Assembly (NCBI GenBank): GCA_023245435.1
Contig: JAHFKH010000020.1
Coordinates: 1 to 13,779 of the forward strand
Source of the DNA: Candidatus Shapirobacteria bacterium
Lineage (GTDB): Bacteria; Patescibacteriota; Microgenomatia; UBA12405
Length of the DNA stretch: 13,779 bases
Direction: 5' to 3'
Of the stretch, positions 4,506-12,400 are shown in pieces (positions within the stretch are counted from its first letter, which is position 1; the number at the start of each line of letters is the position of its first letter). Both the position numbers and the translations under genes were made by a program. The notes below the pieces were generated by a model. It saw only the letters and a program-made list of their open reading frames with translations. It made no database searches and was not told where the DNA came from.

Positions 4506-7500
4506 ATGCCTTCCGCCAAAAGAACCAACTGGGGTAAAAATTACTCCAATCTCCCAACCGTAGATTTATTAGAAGTTCAAAAAGAATCCTGGGCCGAATT
4601 CCTCAAAAAAGATTTAATCCAAACCATCCGTTCCGTTTCTCCCATCTCTGACTACACTTCCAACAACTGGCTTTTAGAATTAGGTGAAGTAACTTTTGAC
4701 GAAATTCCCACTACCCCTCAAATTGCCAAACTTAAGGGTTTAAATTACACTATCCCTGTCGTTGTCAAAGCCAAATTAACCAACAAACGTACCGGCCTCG
4801 TCAAAGAGGAATCAGTTTTCCTTTTAAACTTGCCCACCATGACTCCCGAAGCCACCTTTATTATTAATGGTATTGAGCGTGGAATCATCAATCAATTAGT
4901 TCGTTCTCCTGGTGTTTATTTTACTGCCGAAGTTGATCATGCCACTGGTAAAAATTTATGTAATGCCGAAATTCGTCCTGTTCGTGGTTCTTGGCTTGAA
5001 TTTTTTGTTGGCAAAAAAGATGTTATATTTGCCCGTATTGATCGAAAAAAGAAAGTTCCAGCTACCGTTATTTTACGTGCCTTAACTGGTTTTTCCGATA
5101 AACAAATTATCAATGAACTAGGTGATTATATTAATGCCACACTTTCAGCCGATCCTGCCAAAACCAAGGAAGAAGCCTTGCTCGAATTTTATCGCAAAAT
5201 GCGACCCGGTGAACCAGTTGTTTTGGAAAATTCAGAAAAATTTTTCAATGAAAGATTTTTTGATTTACGTACCTATGAATTGGGTTACGTTGGTCGTCAC
5301 AAAGTTAATAAAAAATTTGGATTTAATTTTGATGATGAAAATAGTGAAAACTGGGTTCTTCGTTCCGAAGATTTAATTTCTACACTCAAACATTTAATTA
5401 AACTTCAAAAAGGTGAAACCAAACAGTTTGATGATATTGAGTCTTTGGCCAATCGTCGTCTTCGACATGCTGGTGAAATCGTTTCCCAAATTGCTCTTCG
5501 CCCGGCTATGGCTCGTTTTGAAAGAATGGTCAAAGAGCGAATGTCGCTAATTTCCACCAAAGAAAAACCATCACCCAGCCAAATGATTAATCCTCAACCA
5601 TTAATTTCCTCTCTCAACACTTTTTTCCGAAGCAATCAATTATCCGCTATTTTAGACCAAACCAACCCATTATCCGAAATTGACTTACTTCGCCGTGTGA
5701 CTGTCGTTGGTGTCGGTGGTTTAACTCGTGAACGCGCGGCTTTTTCAATTCGTGACGTTCATGCTTCTCAATATGGTCGTATTTGTACAGTTCGTTCTCC
5801 TGAAGGTCCAAATATTGGTTTAGTTACTTATCTTGCTTTATACGCCAAAGTTGATAAATATGGTTTCCTGCTCGCTCCATTTAGAAAAATTGTCAAAAAT
5901 GGTAAAAAATTAGCCATTAGTGACGAAATTGTCTTTTTAGATGCTGAAGACGAATTTAATCACAAGACCACCAATTTAAGTATTGAAGTCGATGAAAAAA
6001 ATAATATTTTACAATCATGGGTCCCTGTTCGTTTTCAAGGTGAATTTGCCGAAGGTCCAATTGATGATGTTGAATTTATTGATATGGTTCCCAATGAAAT
6101 TATTGGTACCTCTGCTAGTTTAATTCCTTTCGTTGATCACGACGATGCTACTCGTGCCCTAATGGGAAGTCACATGCAGACTCAAGCTGTCCCATTAATT
6201 AAACCCCAAGCCCCTATTGTTGGTACTGGTATGGAAAAAGCCATCGCCACTGCCATGCATCGTTCAATTCAAGCTGCCAAATCAGGAACCGTTACCTATG
6301 TTGATGCCGACAAAGTTATCATTGACGATACTACCTATTATACGGCTAAATTTGAAAGAACATCACCCTATGGTACTTGTTACAATCAAAAAGTATTAGT
6401 TAATGTTGGTGATACTGTCAAAAAAGGTGACGTCATTATTGATGGTCCATCGACTGATAATGGTGAATTATCAATTGGTACTAATTTATTAGTTGCCTAT
6501 GCTTCCATTGATGGTCTTGGTTACGAAGATTCATTTTTAATTTCTGATCGATTAGTTAAAGAAGATGTTTTAACCAATATTCAAATTTATGAATATCAAG
6601 CCAATGTTGTTGAAACAAAATTAGGTTCAGAAGAATTAACCAAAGATATTCCCAATGTTTCTGAAGCAGAATTATCTAAATTAACTGAAGATGGAATTGT
6701 TATGATTGGTGCCACTGTCGGTCCTAACGACATTTTAGTGGGTAAAGTTGAACCTCGAGGTGAAAAAGAATTAAGTGCCGAAGAAAGATTACTCCGTGCT
6801 ATTTTTGGTGAAAAAGCTCGTGAAGTCAAAGACACTTCTCTCCGTGTCGCTAATGGTGAAGGGGGAGTGGTCATTAAAGTTGAAATTTTGTCCAAAGAAC
6901 AGGAAGATGAGCTCGATCCTGGTGTCAATAAAATGGTCAAAGTTTACGTCGCCCAAATGCGTCGTATTCAAGAAGGAGACAAAATTGCCGGTCGTCACGG
7001 AAATAAGGGCGTTATTTGCCGAATTATGCCTGAATACGACATGCCTCGGTTGGCAGACGGTACTCCAATTGATTTGGTAATGTCACCCCTGTCCGTTGTT
7101 GCTCGTATGAATTTAGGTCAAATACTAGAAGTTACCCTGGCTGCTGCCGGTTTAAAACTTAATAAACATTATGCCGTTCCTGTCTTTGAAAAATATACTG
7201 AAGATCAAATAGCTTCTGAATTAAAAGCGGCTGGATTATCGGTCACTAGCAAAACTCGCCTATATGATGGCCGAACTGGTGATGCTTATGATCAAGATGT
7301 AGTTGTTGGTGTTGGCTATATTCTCAAATTAGTCCACATGGTTGATGACAAAGTTCATGCTCGTTCTACCGGTCCTTATTCTTTAGTTACTCAACAACCA
7401 TTGGGTGGAAAAGCCCGTATGGGTGGACAACGTCTCGGAGAAATGGAAGTTTGGGCTCTCGAAGCTCATCAAGCGGCTCACACTCTCCAAGAAATGTTGA

Positions 7501-7703
7501 CTATCAAATCGGACGATATTGAAGGTCGTACCCGTGCTTTCCAGGCTATTATCAAGGGTCAGCCTATTCCTGAGCCAGATATTCCTGAATCTTTTAAAGT
7601 TCTTACCAAAGAATTAGCTGGTTTAGTCATCGATATTTCGCCTGATGGTGAAATTGCTGAGGAACCAGTGTTAGAAAATGTCGAAGTTAAGGAGGAAAAC
7701 TAA
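4506..7703 (+). CDS. rpoB: DNA-directed RNA polymerase beta subunit
   Basis: A 1065-residue beta subunit that, with beta-prime, forms the RNA polymerase active centre. It is short for the family (B. subtilis 1193, E. coli 1342), consistent with missing lineage inserts. Landmarks in order: the N-terminal lobe and RSPGVYF (about 133-139); the rifampicin region (373-405, SNQLSAILDQTNPLSEI then GGLTRERA); SPEGPNIGL (cluster II); DHDDATRALMG (about 544-554); KIAGRHGNKG with active-site Lys826 and Lys834 (E. coli 1065 and 1073); and the C-terminal clamp LGGKARMGGQRLGEMEVWAL (966-985). Oddities: Leu394, Thr399 and Ala381 stand where rifampicin-sensitive bacteria have His526, Ser531 and Gln513; His556 and Thr559 replace the usual Asn684 and Arg687. 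No rplJ-rplL precede it; rpoC follows after 2 bp. The family call is certain. Confidence 0.99.
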   Translation: MPSAKRTNWGKNYSNLPTVDLLEVQKESWAEFLKKDLIQTIRSVSPISDYTSNNWLLELGEVTFDEIPTTPQIAKLKGLNYTIPVVVKAKLTNKRTGLVKEESVFLLNLPTMTPEATFIINGIERGIINQLVRSPGVYFTAEVDHATGKNLCNAEIRPVRGSWLEFFVGKKDVIFARIDRKKKVPATVILRALTGFSDKQIINELGDYINATLSADPAKTKEEALLEFYRKMRPGEPVVLENSEKFFNERFFDLRTYELGYVGRHKVNKKFGFNFDDENSENWVLRSEDLISTLKHLIKLQKGETKQFDDIESLANRRLRHAGEIVSQIALRPAMARFERMVKERMSLISTKEKPSPSQMINPQPLISSLNTFFRSNQLSAILDQTNPLSEIDLLRRVTVVGVGGLTRERAAFSIRDVHASQYGRICTVRSPEGPNIGLVTYLALYAKVDKYGFLLAPFRKIVKNGKKLAISDEIVFLDAEDEFNHKTTNLSIEVDEKNNILQSWVPVRFQGEFAEGPIDDVEFIDMVPNEIIGTSASLIPFVDHDDATRALMGSHMQTQAVPLIKPQAPIVGTGMEKAIATAMHRSIQAAKSGTVTYVDADKVIIDDTTYYTAKFERTSPYGTCYNQKVLVNVGDTVKKGDVIIDGPSTDNGELSIGTNLLVAYASIDGLGYEDSFLISDRLVKEDVLTNIQIYEYQANVVETKLGSEELTKDIPNVSEAELSKLTEDGIVMIGATVGPNDILVGKVEPRGEKELSAEERLLRAIFGEKAREVKDTSLRVANGEGGVVIKVEILSKEQEDELDPGVNKMVKVYVAQMRRIQEGDKIAGRHGNKGVICRIMPEYDMPRLADGTPIDLVMSPLSVVARMNLGQILEVTLAAAGLKLNKHYAVPVFEKYTEDQIASELKAAGLSVTSKTRLYDGRTGDAYDQDVVVGVGYILKLVHMVDDKVHARSTGPYSLVTQQPLGGKARMGGQRLGEMEVWALEAHQAAHTLQEMLTIKSDDIEGRTRAFQAIIKGQPIPEPDIPESFKVLTKELAGLVIDISPDGEIAEEPVLENVEVKEEN
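7689..7695 (+). promoter_or_regulatory. Consensus Shine-Dalgarno of rpoC
   Basis: AAGGAGG lies in the last codons of rpoB, 10 nt before the ATG at 7706. It is the only strong Shine-Dalgarno I see in the window and belongs to a gene that must be translated from inside a polycistronic mRNA. It supports ATG 7706 over the in-frame ATG at 7724. Confidence 0.7.
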
Positions 7704-7705
7704 AT

Positions 7706-10700
7706 ATGTTCAAATTTAAAAACATGCTCAATTTTACTGGCATAAAAATAAAATTAGCCTCACCTGACGAAGTTTTTGCTTGGTCACAAGGTGAAGTTTT
7801 AAAACCAGAAACTATTAATTATCGTAGTTGGCGTCCTGAAAAAGACGGTCTTTTTTGTGAAAAAATCTTTGGACCTTCACATGATTACGAATGTTATTGT
7901 GGAAAGTACAAAAAAATCCGATTCAAGGGCGTTATTTGTGATAAATGTGGTGTCGAAGTTACTGCCTCCAAAGTTCGTCGTGAACGCATGGGACATATTA
8001 CCCTAGCTGCTCCTATCGTTCATCTTTGGTATTTACGTAATACCCCATCACCCATCGGTGTTATTTTAGACGTTTCTCAAAAAGATTTGGAATCTGTCGT
8101 TTATTTCACCAAATATTTGGTGACTTCAGTTAATAAGGACATGAGAAAAGATGCTATGACCAATTTGTCGGTTAATTCTCAAAAACGTCAAGCTCAAATT
8201 GACGTCGATGCCAAAATTACTTCTGACAAAGTCAAGGCCGAGTCTGAAACTGAAATTAAAACTTTGACTAAAAAAATAAAAAATCCTGAACAATTATTAA
8301 TTGCTCAAAAAGAAAGAGCCGTTAAATTAAAACAAGATTTACAAAAAATAGAAAACAAAGCTTCTTCTGAAAAAAATCGCATCGAATCATTAATGAACTT
8401 TTTAGAAGAAAAAGTTAAAAATCTATCAGTTCTTTCAGTTTTAACTGACGAAGAAGAATTTTATTTGTCACAATTTAAGGCAAATATTTTTTACGAATCC
8501 AAAATGGGAGCCGAAGCCTTGTTACAAGTTATGCAAGGTCTCGATTTACCTGCCACTGTCAAAAATCTTAAAGTTGAACTAGAAAAAACTAGTTCCAAAC
8601 TCAAGAAAAAGAAAATCATGTACAAAATCCGTATTTTAAACGGCATGATTTCTGAATCAATTGATCCGAGCTGGACCATTTTAAAACATGTCCCAGTTAT
8701 TCCACCTGATTTACGCCCTATGGTTCAGTTAACCGGTGGTCGTTTTGCTACCAGTGATTTAAATGATTTGTATCGTCGTTTAATCAATCGTAACAATCGT
8801 CTCAAAAAATTGATCAAACTCGGCGCTCCCGAAATCATTCTTCGCAACGAAAAAAGAATGCTTCAAGAATCAGTTGATATGTTAATTGATTCCCAAAAAT
8901 CGGTCAAAAATAAAAGTAAAAGCAATAGCAAAAGAATTCCTCGATCGCTATCCGATTTACTTCGAAGTAAAAAAGGTCGTTTCCGCCGCAATTTACTTGG
9001 TAAACGTGTCGATTATTCGGGGCGTTCGGTTATCGTTGTTGGACCTGAATTAAAACTAAATCAAGTTGGTCTACCCAAAGAAATTGCTCTAGAAATGTAT
9101 CGACCATTTGTTTTACGTGAATTAATGAATTCAGGGCTTGCGGCCAACATTAAAAGTGCCAAAAATTTAATTGATCATCGTATTGACGAAGTTTATGATA
9201 TTTTGGAAAGAGTCACCAAAGATACCTATGTTTTACTCAATCGTGCTCCAACATTACATAAACTTTCAATTCAAGCCTTTAAGCCAATTTTAGTTGACGG
9301 TTTGGCGATTCGCATTCACCCTTGTGTCTGTAAAGGTTTTAATGCTGACTTTGACGGCGATCAAATGGGTGTTCATTTACCTTTATCAGTTGCTTCTCAA
9401 CGTGAAGCCAAATTATTAATGTTGCCTTCTCGCAACTTGCTCAAACCTTCTGATGGCGCTCCAGTTTCTATTCCTTCACAGGAAATGGCTGTTGGTTGTT
9501 ACTATATTACTTCAGTTCAAAGTGCTGATTTAGAAGCTGAAACTAATGAAGGTTATGGTAAATTACCTATTTTGGCCGACAAAAATGAAGCTACATTAGC
9601 CTACCAATCCAAAAAAATTGGTCTTCGTGAATTAGTTGTTGTTAGAATCGATGGAAAATTAATTAAAACTACTTACGGTCGAATTTGGTTCAATTCTATT
9701 CTTCCCAAAGAATTTGAATACTTAAATGTACCTATGGCCGGAAGTAAGGCATTAAATGATTTAATCGTCAAATCAATTGAAATTGCTGGTCGTCTTAAAA
9801 CTGTTCATTTAATTGACTCGCTCAAAGATATTGGTTTTGCCGGATTTACTCTATCTGGTTTATCCCTATCTATGGCTGATTGTGGCTTTTTACCAGAAAA
9901 AAGTAAAATTATTGATGCCGCCAACAAGCGAGTTGTTGAAATTGAAGAATCATTTAGAACTGGTTTAGTTACCAACGAAGAACGTAAACGTCTATCACAA
10001 AGTATTTGGATGGAAGTTACCGAAGATATTGCTGAAAAAACTTGGGCTACCTTAAATATTGATTCTCCTATCAGAATTATTGCTGCTGCAGGTATTAAAC
10101 GTGCCTCCAAAGATCAAATCAAACAGCTTTCTGGTATGCGAGGACTTATGGTCGATCCTACGGGTAAAATCGTTCAATTACCTACCAAATCAAACTTCCG
10201 TGAAGGTTTGTCAGTTTTCGAATATATTACTGGTGCTCGTGGTACCCGTAAAGGTTTAGCTGATACTGCTCTTCGTACCGCTGATGCTGGTTATTTGACT
10301 CGTCGTTTAGTCGATAGTGCTCATGTGGCTATTACTCGTGAAGATGACTGTGGTACCACCAAATATTGGACTATTTCTCGTACCGAAAAAGGTCGTGAAA
10401 AATACTTTGGTCGTCGTTTATTGGGCCGAGTTGTGGGTGAAGATGTAATTGATCCAAAATCTAAAAAAGTTTTAGCCGCGGCTGGATCATTAATTGATAA
10501 TCATATTCAAACGATTATTGAAGATTCAGAAGTTGTTAATGTTGCGATTCGTTCACCATTAACTTGTAAAGCCAAACAAGGTTTGTGCCGTAAATGTTAC
10601 GGTTGGGATCTTTCCACTCGCAAATTAGTCAAATTAGGTGTTCCAGTTGGTGTTGTCGCAGCTCAATCTATTGGTGAACCTGGTACTCAGTTAACCCTTA

Positions 10701-11440
10701 GAACCAAACATACCGGAGGTGTTCTTGGTGTCGACGTTACTCAAGGTTTGCCCCGTATTCAGGAACTTTTTGAAGTTCGTATGCCCAAATTCCCCTCACC
10801 AATTTCCGAACTTTCTGGCAAAATTAAAATCAAAGAAAGTATTGATGGTTTTGATATTAAAATTACTGGAAAAGATGAGAATAACATTGAAAAAACTGTT
10901 TCTTATCAACTTCCCAGCAATGTTTCCTTATTGGTCGCCAATGGTGATTTAATTGCAGCGGGGACTCAATTATGTTCCGGACCTCTCGATGTTCGCAACA
11001 TTCTTGAAGTTTCTGGATTAGAGGCAGCTCAAAAATATTTGATCAACAGTATTCAGGGTGTTTACGAATCTCAGGGTGTTGGTATTCATGACAAACACGT
11101 CGAAGTTATGGTCAAAGAAATGAGTGACAAAATTAAAATTGATGATCCCGAAGATACCAATTTCTTATTTGGTCAAATCGTCACTCGTGCAGTTTATCAA
11201 GACGAAAACGAAAAAGCCAAAGAAAAAGGTGGTAAAGCGTCCCGAGGTAAAAAGGTTTTATTAGGTTTAATTCAATCTGCTTTATCGACCGGATCCTGGT
11301 TATCAGCCGCTTCTTTCCAACAAACCACTTCCGTTTTGACTGAGGCCTCACTCCTTGGTGAAGTCGATCACTTGATAGGACTCAAGGAAAATGTTATTAT
11401 CGGACGTCTCATTCCTGTCGGAAAGATTCAACAATTATAA
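7706..11440 (+). CDS. rpoC: DNA-directed RNA polymerase beta-prime subunit
   Basis: A 1244-residue beta-prime subunit carrying the catalytic Mg2+ site. The N-terminal zinc site uses Cys63, 65, 78 and 81. About 100 Lys/Glu-rich residues (146-245) predicted to form coiled coil are inserted between the YLVT and KMGAEAL segments. Then come GGRFATSDLNDLYRR, the rudder/lid region, GKRVDYSGRSVIVVGP, NADFDGD with Asp548, 550 and 552, the F-loop region GMRGLM, the bridge helix (about 840-868, RKGLADTALRTADAGYLTRR), the second zinc site (CGTT, CKAKQGLCRKC) and the trigger loop (996-1005). It lacks the E. coli SI3 insert. Oddities: the phosphate-contact motif reads GIKRAS (796-801) rather than G-x-R-G-S; the bridge-helix N-terminus reads ITGARGTRKG; and the trigger loop reads LTLRTKHTGG. 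It is cotranscribed with rpoB, with its own strong Shine-Dalgarno, and rpsL starts 6 bp later. Confidence 0.99.
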   Translation: MFKFKNMLNFTGIKIKLASPDEVFAWSQGEVLKPETINYRSWRPEKDGLFCEKIFGPSHDYECYCGKYKKIRFKGVICDKCGVEVTASKVRRERMGHITLAAPIVHLWYLRNTPSPIGVILDVSQKDLESVVYFTKYLVTSVNKDMRKDAMTNLSVNSQKRQAQIDVDAKITSDKVKAESETEIKTLTKKIKNPEQLLIAQKERAVKLKQDLQKIENKASSEKNRIESLMNFLEEKVKNLSVLSVLTDEEEFYLSQFKANIFYESKMGAEALLQVMQGLDLPATVKNLKVELEKTSSKLKKKKIMYKIRILNGMISESIDPSWTILKHVPVIPPDLRPMVQLTGGRFATSDLNDLYRRLINRNNRLKKLIKLGAPEIILRNEKRMLQESVDMLIDSQKSVKNKSKSNSKRIPRSLSDLLRSKKGRFRRNLLGKRVDYSGRSVIVVGPELKLNQVGLPKEIALEMYRPFVLRELMNSGLAANIKSAKNLIDHRIDEVYDILERVTKDTYVLLNRAPTLHKLSIQAFKPILVDGLAIRIHPCVCKGFNADFDGDQMGVHLPLSVASQREAKLLMLPSRNLLKPSDGAPVSIPSQEMAVGCYYITSVQSADLEAETNEGYGKLPILADKNEATLAYQSKKIGLRELVVVRIDGKLIKTTYGRIWFNSILPKEFEYLNVPMAGSKALNDLIVKSIEIAGRLKTVHLIDSLKDIGFAGFTLSGLSLSMADCGFLPEKSKIIDAANKRVVEIEESFRTGLVTNEERKRLSQSIWMEVTEDIAEKTWATLNIDSPIRIIAAAGIKRASKDQIKQLSGMRGLMVDPTGKIVQLPTKSNFREGLSVFEYITGARGTRKGLADTALRTADAGYLTRRLVDSAHVAITREDDCGTTKYWTISRTEKGREKYFGRRLLGRVVGEDVIDPKSKKVLAAAGSLIDNHIQTIIEDSEVVNVAIRSPLTCKAKQGLCRKCYGWDLSTRKLVKLGVPVGVVAAQSIGEPGTQLTLRTKHTGGVLGVDVTQGLPRIQELFEVRMPKFPSPISELSGKIKIKESIDGFDIKITGKDENNIEKTVSYQLPSNVSLLVANGDLIAAGTQLCSGPLDVRNILEVSGLEAAQKYLINSIQGVYESQGVGIHDKHVEVMVKEMSDKIKIDDPEDTNFLFGQIVTRAVYQDENEKAKEKGGKASRGKKVLLGLIQSALSTGSWLSAASFQQTTSVLTEASLLGEVDHLIGLKENVIIGRLIPVGKIQQL

Positions 11441-11441
11441 A
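11436..11441 (+). promoter_or_regulatory. Possible -10-like hexamer before rpsL
   Basis: TATAAA overlaps the rpoC stop and lies 5 nt before the rpsL ATG; no Shine-Dalgarno is present. A similar TATAAA at 11872-11877 lies 8 nt before rpsG. Both could be chance in A+T-rich junctions of a single operon, or internal leaderless promoters. Confidence 0.25.
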
Positions 11442-11446
11442 AATAT

Positions 11447-11869
11447 ATGCCTACAGTTAATCAATTAATTCGCAAAGGTCGAGTTGTTCGACGTTCAAAA
11501 TTAAAATCAGGTGCTTTACGCAATAATTTTAATAGTATTAAAAATCGTTTAGTCGATACTTTTAATCCTTTTAAAAAGGGGGTGGTCACTGTTGTCAAAA
11601 CCATGACTCCCAAAAAACCTCACTCGGCTTTACGTAAGGTCGCTCGTGTTCGTTTAAGTAATCATTCAACTATTACTGCCTATATTCCCGGTATTGGTCA
11701 TAATTTGGCCGAACACGGTATCGTTTCGGTTCGTGCCGGCCGAGTTCGTGATTTACCCGGTGTCCGTTATCACATTCTTCGTGGTAAATATGATGCCGCT
11801 CCAGTCGCTGGTCGCTTACAATCTCGCAGTAAATACGGTACCAAACGTCCCGCCAAAACTGCTGCTTAA
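11447..11869 (+). CDS. rpsL: 30S ribosomal protein S12
   Basis: A 140-residue S12, a decoding-centre protein of the 30S subunit. Motifs: PTVNQLIRKGR at the start, TPKKPHSALRKVARVRL (54-70), YIPGIGHNLAEHG, GRVRDLPGVRYH (98-109) and RSKYGTKRP near the end. Its N-terminal part carries the longer insertion (about 24-42) seen in Firmicute-type S12 and absent from E. coli (124 residues). Lys56 is retained at the E. coli Lys42 position, but Asn45 is replaced by His59 and Lys87 by Arg101; the latter is a classical streptomycin-resistance substitution. The methylthiolation-site Asp (E. coli 88) is kept as Asp102. It lies 6 bp after rpoC with no Shine-Dalgarno. Confidence 0.98.
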   Translation: MPTVNQLIRKGRVVRRSKLKSGALRNNFNSIKNRLVDTFNPFKKGVVTVVKTMTPKKPHSALRKVARVRLSNHSTITAYIPGIGHNLAEHGIVSVRAGRVRDLPGVRYHILRGKYDAAPVAGRLQSRSKYGTKRPAKTAA

Positions 11870-11885
11870 TTTATAAAATAAAAAT

Positions 11886-12368
11886 ATGTCACGCAAAGGT
11901 CAAATCAAACCCAGAATTTTAGAACCCGATGTTCTATATCACAGTGAAATAGTTGCCAAATTGATTAATCGATCAATTATTGATGGTAAAAAATCTGCTG
12001 CTCAAAAAGGTGTCTACGAAGCCTTGGAACATTTAAAAAAAGAAACAAAAAGTGAAGATATTTTAGTCACTTTAGAACAAGCTTTAGATAATATCAAACC
12101 CAAAGTTGAGGTTCGTCCTCGTCGAATTGGAGGAGCAGTTTACCAAGTTCCCACTCCCGTTCGTGGTAGCCGTCAATATTCCCTGGCTATTCGCTGGTTA
12201 ATCAATTCTGCCCGTGCTAAGGCCAATAAACAATATCATTCTTTTGGTCTAAAACTAGCCGCCGAATTGCAATCAGCCCTCAACAATGAAGGTGCTTCGA
12301 TCACCAAACGTGCCGAAGTTGAACGTATGGCCGAAGCTAACAAAGCCTTCGCCCACATGAGATGGTAA
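11886..12368 (+). CDS. rpsG: 30S ribosomal protein S7
   Basis: A 160-residue S7, the primary 16S rRNA-binding protein that organises the 30S head. The conserved segment RPRRIGGAVYQVP (about 77-89) is followed by the RWLINSARAK helix, and the C-terminus has KRAEVERMAEANKAFAHMRW, matching the family's [20 protein letters not shown]. Length is near the usual 156. It is 16 bp downstream of rpsL, as in the classical str operon, but fusA and tuf do not follow: the next gene is an orphan with its own promoter. No Shine-Dalgarno is visible. No terminator lies directly after it; the first strong one is at 12664. Confidence 0.98.
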   Translation: MSRKGQIKPRILEPDVLYHSEIVAKLINRSIIDGKKSAAQKGVYEALEHLKKETKSEDILVTLEQALDNIKPKVEVRPRRIGGAVYQVPTPVRGSRQYSLAIRWLINSARAKANKQYHSFGLKLAAELQSALNNEGASITKRAEVERMAEANKAFAHMRW

Positions 12369-12382
12369 AAATACATCACACC

Positions 12383-12391
12383 TGTTACAAT
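12383..12391 (+). promoter_or_regulatory. Extended -10 promoter of the 80-codon gene
   Basis: TG, one base, TACAAT (5 of 6 matches), 9 nt before the ATG at 12401, in the 32-bp gap after rpsG. No Shine-Dalgarno and no good -35 are present. A start at the normal distance leaves a leader of only about 3 nt. Confidence 0.5.
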
Positions 12392-12400
12392 ATATAAGAT

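Noticed and set aside
6596..6940. Antisense reading frame of 114 codons within rpoB
   Set aside because: It lies wholly opposite a certain rpoB segment, has Ser/Pro/Leu-rich composition typical of antisense frames, and no start signal.
9805..10110. Antisense reading frame of 101 codons within rpoC
   Set aside because: It is opposite conserved beta-prime sequence; no recognisable protein and no upstream signal.
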